Assembly: GCA_046590575.1 (NCBI GenBank)
Contig: JBKJUS010000003.1
Coordinates: 1 to 12,385 of the forward strand
Reading direction: 5' to 3'
Length of the DNA: 12,385 nt
From: DATLNF01 sp046590575
Lineage (GTDB): Bacteria > Actinomycetota > Actinomycetes > BP-191
Part shown: positions 7,535 to 12,385 of the stretch, piece after piece
How the letters are laid out: every line of letters begins with the position of its first letter
Position numbering within the stretch: position 1 is the first letter of the stretch
Position numbers and translations under genes: made by a program
The notes under the pieces: model-generated
Told to the model about the DNA's origin: nothing
Database searches by the model: none
The model's input: the letters and a program-made list of their open reading frames with translations, nothing else

Positions 7535-8451
7535 TGATGATCTGGGTGCTCGCCGCCACGATCGGGCTTGGCTTCTTCCTGGTGTACTACGGCGTCGTGC
7601 GCACAGCAGACGCGGGCACGGGTGGGCCACTCGACCTTGACGTTGCCGGCGAGGAGCCGGCGGAGCTCGACGAGTTTCGGATCCGGCTCGACGCCTCGTT
7701 CGCGAGCCGGGCAGTCGCGGCGCTCGGGGGCATATCGGAGCGCATCGTGCGCAGCCTGACCCCGTCGGTGTGGCACGACAAGCTGGCCCACCGAATCCGA
7801 CTGGCTGGTCTCGAGGTGACAGTCACTCCCGTCACCATCTATGTCGCGAAGGTGGGCGGATCTGTCCTCGGCCTGGCACTGTTCGGGCTAGCCGCGTTGG
7901 CGGCTGGAGTGCCGTTGCTGGGCGTGCTCGGCATGGCCGCCTTCGGCCTCTTCCTCGGTTACGTCGCACCGACTGTGGTCCTCGACCGGCGGGCGACAGA
8001 CCGGCAGAACGAGATCCGCCGCAGCCTGCCTGAAGCGCTGGACCTGATGGCCATCAGCGTGCAGGCAGGTGTAGGCCTGGAGCAGGCGGTCGCCGTCGTG
8101 GCCGAGCGGCTGCCCGGCCCGCTGGGGGAAGAGCTGAAGCGCTTCCTCAACGAGGTCCAGCTCGGGCTGTCCCGCCGCGACGCGCTGCTCAGTCTGCGCG
8201 AGCGGACCGACTGCGCCGACCTGTCCACGTTCATCCTGTCGCTGCTCCAGGCCGACGCGCTGGGCATCGCCATCGGCGAGGTGCTCAAGACGCAGGCCAC
8301 TGAGATCCGGGCGAAGCGCCGGCAACGGGCCCGGGAGCGGGCCGCCAAGGCGCCGGTGAAGTTGCTGTTCCCGCTGATCTTCGGCATCCTCCCGGCGTTG
8401 TTCGTGGTGATCCTCGGTCCAGCCGGCATCTCCATCAGGAGCAACTTCTAA
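7534..8451 (+). CDS. tadC: TadC, type II secretion F-family pilus platform protein
   Basis: 305 residues. ATG at 7534 shares one base with the tadB stop. A second in-frame ATG at 7537 lies seven bases after GGAGG (7525-7529) and may be the true start. Membrane segments are at about 3-21, 104-124, 127-148 and 276-296. The T2SSF domain spans about 165-290 with LPEALDLMAISVQAGVGLEQA, the conserved first-helix pattern, and LQADALGIAIGEVL (238-251). It pairs with TadB in the membrane platform. It is the last gene of the operon in the window; a convergent gene follows, so the transcript probably ends here. Confidence 0.92.
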   Translation: MMIWVLAATIGLGFFLVYYGVVRTADAGTGGPLDLDVAGEEPAELDEFRIRLDASFASRAVAALGGISERIVRSLTPSVWHDKLAHRIRLAGLEVTVTPVTIYVAKVGGSVLGLALFGLAALAAGVPLLGVLGMAAFGLFLGYVAPTVVLDRRATDRQNEIRRSLPEALDLMAISVQAGVGLEQAVAVVAERLPGPLGEELKRFLNEVQLGLSRRDALLSLRERTDCADLSTFILSLLQADALGIAIGEVLKTQATEIRAKRRQRARERAAKAPVKLLFPLIFGILPALFVVILGPAGISIRSNF

Positions 8452-8508
8452 CTAACTGCGCACGCAACTGCCCGCACTGCAGTCCTGTGCCCCGTGGTCA
8501 GAGTGATT

Positions 8509-8524
8509 CCGGCGCCACCGCCGG
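8509..8524. terminator. Possible shared terminator hairpin between convergent genes
   Basis: A perfect 6-bp GC stem, CCGGCG-CCAC-CGCCGG, in the 79-bp gap between the tadC stop and the amidase stop, starting 58 bases after tadC and 7 bases past the amidase stop on the other strand. There is no run of T on either side, so it would be a non-classical terminator of the kind common in high-GC actinobacteria. The short stem makes this tentative. Confidence 0.35.
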
Positions 8525-8530
8525 CTGTGA

Positions 8531-10327
8531 TCAGAGGCAGCCGGGGGCGTCGATGTAGTCGTCGACGCGAGCGTCCTCGGGCGCGAACGACGTGGCGTGC
8601 ATGAGTAACAGCTGCTGGCAGTCGTTGAACTGCTCAAGCGTCCGATCCGCCATCAGCGGGCTCGGAACAAGCCCCGGCGGCCGGCGGTGGCGGGTGGCCC
8701 GCTCGAAATCGTAGGCGATCCCGATCGCGGTGCCCTCGTCGAAGCGGCGGACGAGGATCTCCATGCCCCGCGGCACTGCCTCTCGCAGCACGGGCGTCCC
8801 GAGACCTTGGCGGTCGAGGTAGTGGTCGAATCCGATGGGTACGACGATCGAGCCCATTTGGGTAAGGACGCTGATCCCGGTGGACGGAGATGATGGACCG
8901 GTGGCGAAGACGAGCGCGTCGAGCCGGACCGTCGCGCCGTCGTCCGTCCCCCAGGAGTCCATCATCTTCGTGACGTAGTCCCTGGCCCCGACGATCCGCT
9001 GGACATCGGCTCGCGTCGGCCCCTGGTCGGGGTCCTCCAGCGCCATAGTGGCGATGAGGTCCGTCTGACGTGACCCGACCCGGACAGTGTTCTCGAGGAT
9101 CCCCTCCAGACCGGTGCAGCCAGCACGCCCATGAGCACTGCCGTGGAAGCTACTGCTGAGGCAGCGGCGCGGGCTGTGCCCGCCCTCCTCCTCGAACCGC
9201 TGGAAGTAGGCGTTCATGTCGTAGTGCGACGTCGCCGGCTCGGGGGGGAGCTCCAGTTCGGGCAGCGTCACGTCGTAGACCGTGGCGCCAAGCGCGCGTA
9301 GCTTGGCCACCGTGGCGTCGACTAGGGCCTCCTGCTCGGCGTCGCCGTCCGTGGGCTGTACGGGGCCGCTCCCCCACGACCGAACGCGGCCGATCGTCCG
9401 GCCCCTCAGTCCGTGGCGAGCCCGGTCGAGGAAGATCTCGTAAGAAGTAGGTCGACGTGACGAAGGCAAGGCGAGCGTCGCGGGGTCCCGCCGGTCGACG
9501 CCGGCCATCGCGGTGAGCATCAGCGCGGCATCGCGCACCGTACGGGTCATCGGCCCGCCGGTGTCGCGGAGGCCGATGAGTGGGAAGATCCCGTGACGGG
9601 AGACGACGCCGATGCTCGGCCGAATCCCGACCAGCGCCTCCACAGACGCCGGGCTCCTGATGGACTGCGCCGTATCGCTCCCCGTGCCGCCCACGGCGAA
9701 GCTCGCAGCGAGCGCCGCGCCAGTGCCCGCGGACGAGCCGGACGAGCTCTCCGTCGTGTTGTAAGCGTTCGCGACCCTGACCCCGCGGTCGGTCGAACCT
9801 CCCGCTGTGACGGCGAACGCGTCCATGTTGGTCTTTCCCAGGATGACAGCGCCGGCGCGGCGCAGGCCCGCGACGGCGTGCGCGTCGCGGCCGGCCTGGT
9901 GTCCGAGCATGGCGTAGCTGCCCGACGTGGACGGGTGGTCGAACGTGTCGTAGTTGTCTTTGAGCAGCACAGGCATGCAGTGCAGGAAGCGCTTACCGAC
10001 TCCACGGTCGCGCTGGTACAGCCGATCGAGAGCAGCGGCCTGCTCGACCGCGTGCGGGTTGAGCATCAGCACCGCGCGGAGGGCGAGCCCGGCCTCTTGC
10101 GGCGCCTCGTTGTAGGCGAGGGTGCGGCGCTGGTAGAGCTGGACGAGCTTCACACACGTCAGCCGGCTCCCGTCCGGCAGCACGGTCCGCCCCGCGAGCG
10201 CGGCGTGTACCGAGGCGAGGTCCGCCTCGACCAGCTCGAAGGTGCGGGGCGCGGCACTGCCTCCAGTGCCAAGTCCCAGCACGACGAGCACGCCGGCCAG
10301 AAGCGCACCCCGCCAACGCCGGCCCAT
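8531..10327 (-). CDS. Secreted amidase-signature family hydrolase
   Basis: 598 residues from ATG, with an in-frame TAG 33 bases upstream fixing the start region. An Arg-rich start and hydrophobic core (residues 1-26, ending GSAAP) form a likely signal peptide. Amidase-signature enzymes hydrolyse amides with a Ser-cisSer-Lys triad. Here Lys123 (LLKDN), Ser198 (SSSGSSAG) and Ser222 (SDTAQSIR) are present with gaps of 75 and 24 residues, the same as in GatA and fatty acid amide hydrolase. The usual DTGGSIR is DTAQSIR. Six cysteines (58, 117, 389, 404, 570, 597) suit an exported protein with disulfides. It is not GatA, since there is no gatB/gatC neighbour and it is exported. The substrate cannot be told. 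It is convergent with tadC; no strong ribosome binding site is seen. Confidence 0.88.
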   Translation of the reverse strand: MGRRWRGALLAGVLVVLGLGTGGSAAPRTFELVEADLASVHAALAGRTVLPDGSRLTCVKLVQLYQRRTLAYNEAPQEAGLALRAVLMLNPHAVEQAAALDRLYQRDRGVGKRFLHCMPVLLKDNYDTFDHPSTSGSYAMLGHQAGRDAHAVAGLRRAGAVILGKTNMDAFAVTAGGSTDRGVRVANAYNTTESSSGSSAGTGAALAASFAVGGTGSDTAQSIRSPASVEALVGIRPSIGVVSRHGIFPLIGLRDTGGPMTRTVRDAALMLTAMAGVDRRDPATLALPSSRRPTSYEIFLDRARHGLRGRTIGRVRSWGSGPVQPTDGDAEQEALVDATVAKLRALGATVYDVTLPELELPPEPATSHYDMNAYFQRFEEEGGHSPRRCLSSSFHGSAHGRAGCTGLEGILENTVRVGSRQTDLIATMALEDPDQGPTRADVQRIVGARDYVTKMMDSWGTDDGATVRLDALVFATGPSSPSTGISVLTQMGSIVVPIGFDHYLDRQGLGTPVLREAVPRGMEILVRRFDEGTAIGIAYDFERATRHRRPPGLVPSPLMADRTLEQFNDCQQLLLMHATSFAPEDARVDDYIDAPGCL

Positions 10328-10360
10328 GGCGGCCAGCGTGGCAGGTATCCCTGTGGAGCG

Positions 10361-10411
10361 CTAGACGTTGAAGCGGAAGTCGGGGATGTCGCCGTCGCAG
10401 GGTTCAAGGAA
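10361..10411 (-). other. Short open tail before the amidase, possibly a gene remnant
   Basis: Between the vapC stop and the amidase start, one minus-strand frame reads 16 codons, FLEPCDGDIPDFRFNV, ending in TAG and bounded upstream by another TAG inside the vapC end. It has the look of a protein C-terminus, but it is too short to be a gene on its own and may be chance. I include it only because the 76-bp gap otherwise shows no promoter or hairpin. Confidence 0.12.
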
Positions 10412-10811
10412 CTACGAGGAACCTCCTGCCCTGCAGTGACTTGAGCACGTCGAAGTGTCGGCGATCGAGCGTGAGGATGGTGCGGGTGTCGAAACGCTTG
10501 GCGAGCAGGACCAGCGACGCATCGGTGACGCCGATCTCCTGGTCGCTGTACTTCTCCACGATCTGCGCGCACGCGACGATGTCTGCTGCCGTCAAGGCCG
10601 GCAGCTCATAGGCACCCGAGCCCAGCTCCCGTAAGACAGCCAGCTCAGCGGTAACGCTGACTCTGGCGGCGAGTAGATAATCGAGCTCGGCTACGACAAA
10701 CGGCGAGACGACCAGTGGCTCGGTCGACGACTCGACGGCGGCCCGCACACGCTCGTGCGCCGGCTCGGCGGCGTTGTAGTAGGCGAGCAGCCCGCTCGTG
10801 TCAGCGATCAC
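10404..10811 (-). CDS. vapC: VapC-type PIN-domain toxin (module 1)
   Basis: 135 residues from GTG, overlapping the antitoxin stop by four bases (GTGA), the normal arrangement of antitoxin and toxin. PIN domains are metal-dependent RNases. The acidic residues are present: Asp4 (IADTSGLLA), Glu42 (VVAELDYLL), Asp97 (VTDASLVLLA) and Asp116 (ILTLDRRHF). The length is typical of VapC. When freed from VapB the toxin would cleave RNA, most often tRNA or rRNA in known VapCs; the target cannot be read from sequence. It is only distantly like the second PIN toxin nearby. Confidence 0.9.
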   Translation of the reverse strand: MIADTSGLLAYYNAAEPAHERVRAAVESSTEPLVVSPFVVAELDYLLAARVSVTAELAVLRELGSGAYELPALTAADIVACAQIVEKYSDQEIGVTDASLVLLAKRFDTRTILTLDRRHFDVLKSLQGRRFLVVP

Positions 10812-11017
10812 CGACTGCCAAAGCCCTCAAGCAGCTCGTCGACGTGCTCGGCGATGGCGGGCCCATCGATGATGGCTCCTCGCGGAGATGGCCGACTCAG
10901 TCCCGCGGCAAGGGCCGACCTGATGACCTCGGCCTCCGCGATACCCCGCCGATGTGCTTCGCGTTCGACTTCTGCCTTCAGCTCGTTCGGGAGGTACAGC
11001 GTGGTCTTCACCATCAT
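10808..11017 (-). CDS. vapB: VapB-type ribbon-helix-helix antitoxin (module 1)
   Basis: 69 residues from MMVKTTLYLPNEL; the second Met (11014) is equally possible. An upstream ATG at 11089 would add 24 residues without family character and would put the operator-like palindrome inside the gene, so I reject it. Residues about 3-40 form a ribbon-helix-helix DNA-binding domain (KTTLYLPNELKAEVE, then EAEVIRSALAAGL), and the C-terminal part (GPAIAEHVDELLEGF) is the likely toxin-binding tail. No good ribosome binding site precedes the start, so the mRNA may be leaderless or nearly so. It pairs with the overlapping vapC and probably represses its own promoter. Confidence 0.85.
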   Translation of the reverse strand: MMVKTTLYLPNELKAEVEREAHRRGIAEAEVIRSALAAGLSRPSPRGAIIDGPAIAEHVDELLEGFGSR

Positions 11018-11030
11018 ACCACATATGGTA
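11017..11030. promoter_or_regulatory. Candidate VapB operator (module 1)
   Basis: A perfect inverted repeat TACCA-CATA-TGGTA lies at the start of the antitoxin gene; its left base is the last base of the first ATG. Small palindromes at this position are typical targets of ribbon-helix-helix antitoxins. On the minus strand the adjoining bases 11018-11013 read TATGAT, which looks like a -10 box but would then start the RNA inside the gene. Confidence 0.5.
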
Positions 11031-11101
11031 CCACCGGTGTCGGCAGTATTGCTGGTAGAACGTTGATCCAAAGCAGAAGCCGACGACATCCCCGAACACT
11101 G

Positions 11102-11503
11102 TCAGCCGACGGCGATCAGCGCCGTCACCTCTGGACTCATCTGCGCAAGCGCCCGGTCAAGGGTCGTCAGACGAGCGTCTCCACGGGATGCAACGAGCGC
11201 CACCAGATAGGCATCCGCCACCTGGCGATGACCGCGTACTCCACTGAGGTCGGCATCGGCGTAGGTCACAGAGTCGGGCCAGAACTCGCAACGAGGGTCG
11301 GCGTGAAAGCGCCGCAGTACCTCTGCCGCGACTGCGACGCTCTCGCCGATGCGAACGAGAAACCGGACGAGCGCACCTTCGACGATGGGACACAGCGCCA
11401 CGCGCTCGACGGTGGCCAACCAGGCCGCCACACGTTCATGGTGTTCGTGCTCCTCGACGGTCAGCGCGATGAGGACGTTGGCGTCGAGCAGGTAGGTCGT
11501 CAC
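11102..11503 (-). CDS. vapC: VapC-type PIN-domain toxin (module 2)
   Basis: 133 residues from GTG, overlapping its antitoxin stop by four bases (GTGA). The PIN-domain acidic residues are Asp7 (LLDANVLIAL), Glu42 (IVEGALVRFL), Asp97 (VADAYLVALV) and Asp116 (LTTLDRAL). An EEHEHHERVAAWL helix (18-30) matches the common His-rich stretch of actinobacterial VapC RNases. The toxin is likely a Mg-dependent RNase held in check by the VapB just upstream. It is 84 bp upstream of module 1 on the same strand. Sequence between the motifs differs from the other VapC, so the modules have separate origins. Confidence 0.92.
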   Translation of the reverse strand: MTTYLLDANVLIALTVEEHEHHERVAAWLATVERVALCPIVEGALVRFLVRIGESVAVAAEVLRRFHADPRCEFWPDSVTYADADLSGVRGHRQVADAYLVALVASRGDARLTTLDRALAQMSPEVTALIAVG

Positions 11504-11730
11504 TCCTCGTCGAGAGCAGCTGCGACGTCGTCAGAGCTGAGACGGCGACCCACACTCAACACAGGAAAGCCCGAGGTGGCATCGGTCCGAACGACGACGG
11601 GCTCGTCCAGCTGACCCAATCCCCTGGCAGTCAGCTCCGCGAGCGTCGCCGACAGGGACTGCCCACGAGCCTTGGCGAGCTCTTGGGCCCGCCGGTGGAC
11701 GGCTGGGGGCAGGTCAACGGTGGTGCGCAC
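11500..11730 (-). CDS. vapB: VapB-type ribbon-helix-helix antitoxin (module 2)
   Basis: 76 residues from GTG (11730-11728). The N-terminus MRTTVDLPPAVHRRAQELAK and the following SLSATLAELTARGL form a short ribbon-helix-helix domain. The C-terminal stretch GFPVLSVGRRLSSDDV with an acidic end matches the toxin-binding tail of this VapB group. The nearby ATG (11738-11736) is out of frame, so GTG is taken as the start. It overlaps vapC by four bases and follows a palindromic operator candidate, as expected for an autoregulated pair. Confidence 0.9.
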   Translation of the reverse strand: MRTTVDLPPAVHRRAQELAKARGQSLSATLAELTARGLGQLDEPVVVRTDATSGFPVLSVGRRLSSDDVAAALDEE

Positions 11731-11743
11731 GTCAGCATCGTAG

Positions 11744-11763
11744 GTGCATCATAGTCGATGCAC
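11744..11763. promoter_or_regulatory. Candidate VapB operator with -10-like box (module 2)
   Basis: A perfect inverted repeat with 7-bp arms, GTGCATC-ATAGTC-GATGCAC, 13 bp upstream of the antitoxin GTG. On the minus strand, bases 11753-11748 inside it read TATGAT, a good -10 box placed to begin RNA just before the gene. A bound VapB dimer would cover it, the standard autorepression layout. No convincing -35 box is seen. The site also lies in the divergent gap before the downstream plus-strand gene. Confidence 0.55.
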
Positions 11764-11849
11764 AAGTCTTCCGGCGGCGTGGGAAGCGGCTGCCTGCTTC
11801 GGCTTATTCAGCTCTCAGGCTCGGCGTACGTCGCCGGGCTTGCGGTCAC

Positions 11850-12385
11850 GTGGCTACGTTAGCGTCGGCTCGCAGTCGCGAAGACCAGACAGGGAGAGCC
11901 GCCATCGCCACCGATCTCGCCCCGCTGCTCGCGGATCTGCGCGCCGAGCAGGCCGACTTGCGTGCGATCGTCGAGCCGGAAGAGATCGACCAGCCCACTC
12001 CGGCCGCGGGCTGGAGTATCCGCGACGCGGTCAGCCATCTCGCCGGCACCGATGTGGAAGCCACGCTCGCTATGAGGAGCCCGGACGTCTTCGTAGCCAA
12101 GCTGCCGAGCGTCGGGGCGGACATCGACGGGTTCCTGACCAATCAGCTCGTTGCCCGCCGTAATCTCACGAAGCCCGACCTCCTCGCTCAGTGGCAGGAG
12201 AACTTCGAGTCGATGGTCGAAGCCTTCGCCTCCGCCGCGCCGTCCGCCAAGCTGCCCTGGTACGGGCCACCCATGAACCCGGCGTCCTTCGCGACCGCCC
12301 GGATCATGGAGTACTGGGCGCATGGTCAGGACATCGTCGACGCCCTAGGCCACGCGCGGGCGGGGACCGACCGGCTCCGGCACAT
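11850..12385 (+). CDS. DinB/maleylpyruvate isomerase-like protein (TIGR03084 type), 5' part
   Basis: Open to the right edge with no stop. The conserved region begins at 11904 (xATDLAPLLADLRAEQADL), then TPAAGWSIRDAVSHLAGTD and RIMEYWAHGQDIVDALG. Numbering from 11904, His45, Glu136 and His140 occupy the positions of the metal ligands in mycothiol-dependent maleylpyruvate isomerase (His, then Glu-x3-His). Such DinB-fold proteins often act in thiol-dependent detoxification; the substrate here is unknown. The natural start position carries ATC, five bases after AGGGAGAG (11891-11898). The nearest standard in-frame codon is GTG at 11850, without a ribosome binding site, adding 18 unconserved residues. 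I give the GTG as the conservative boundary, though the signals favour 11904. The 3' end is outside the window. Confidence 0.85.
   Translation, partial: MATLASARSREDQTGRAAIATDLAPLLADLRAEQADLRAIVEPEEIDQPTPAAGWSIRDAVSHLAGTDVEATLAMRSPDVFVAKLPSVGADIDGFLTNQLVARRNLTKPDLLAQWQENFESMVEAFASAAPSAKLPWYGPPMNPASFATARIMEYWAHGQDIVDALGHARAGTDRLRH

Noticed and set aside
6401..7630. 409-codon minus-strand frame opposite cpaF, tadB and tadC
   Set aside because: Its translation is His/Arg/Gln-rich without any domain, while the plus strand encodes conserved TadB and the ends of CpaF and TadC.
9593..10444. 283-codon plus-strand frame opposite the amidase
   Set aside because: It is antisense to the catalytic core of the amidase, which has an intact triad; its own sequence is Arg-rich and without a domain.
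11018..11089. Longer N-terminus for the module 1 antitoxin (ATG at 11089)
   Set aside because: The extra 24 residues have no antitoxin character, and the extension would place the operator-like palindrome inside the coding region.
10715..11614. Long plus-strand open frame (299 codons) across the toxin-antitoxin region
   Set aside because: It runs antisense through both vapBC modules, whose frames carry clear PIN and ribbon-helix-helix motifs. Its own translation shows no domain and is rich in Arg/Thr/Ser, as shadow frames in GC-rich DNA are.

Overview
The window is high-GC DNA with NTG starts, tightly overlapping genes and actinobacterial-style protein families, so it most likely comes from an Actinomycetota chromosome. 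I cannot name a genus. No rRNA, tRNA, CRISPR array or insertion sequence is visible.

Left edge (1-593). Bases 1-213 carry, on the minus strand, the first 71 codons of a PAS-domain signalling protein that runs off the window. Its last readable part is a 33-bp-arm inverted repeat (1-72), where the gene appears to fold back on itself. A 380-bp stretch without a recognisable gene follows; it holds three perfect copies of a 9-mer.

Tad pilus operon (594-8451, plus strand). Eight genes are packed with overlaps or gaps of at most 13 bp: a TadG-like membrane-anchored protein, two TadE-like pseudopilins, CpaB (SAF domain), CpaE/TadZ (MinD-like ATPase), CpaF/TadA (secretion ATPase), TadB and TadC (platform proteins). 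Together these make the cytoplasmic motor, the inner-membrane platform and the minor pilins of a tight-adherence or Flp-type pilus. The major pilin (Flp) and the prepilin peptidase (TadV/CpaA) are not in the window and must lie elsewhere if the system works.

Convergent region (8452-10403). A secreted amidase-signature enzyme lies on the minus strand, tail to tail with tadC. A small GC-rich hairpin sits between them. Its Lys-Ser-Ser triad is intact and has the family's usual spacing.

Toxin-antitoxin region (10404-11763, minus strand). Two different vapBC modules lie in tandem, each with a ribbon-helix-helix antitoxin overlapping a PIN-domain toxin by four bases. Each has a short perfect inverted repeat at its start that could be the autoregulatory operator.

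Right edge (about 11850-12385, plus strand). The start of a DinB/maleylpyruvate-isomerase-like protein (TIGR03084 type) runs off the window. Its best-supported start position carries ATC rather than a standard start codon.

Most of the window is a recognisable Tad locus plus ordinary accessory genes. I see no clear sign of a wholly new system. The points most worth checking are the fold-back palindrome at the left edge, the ATC start, the repeat-built acidic hinge in CpaE and the paired vapBC operators.
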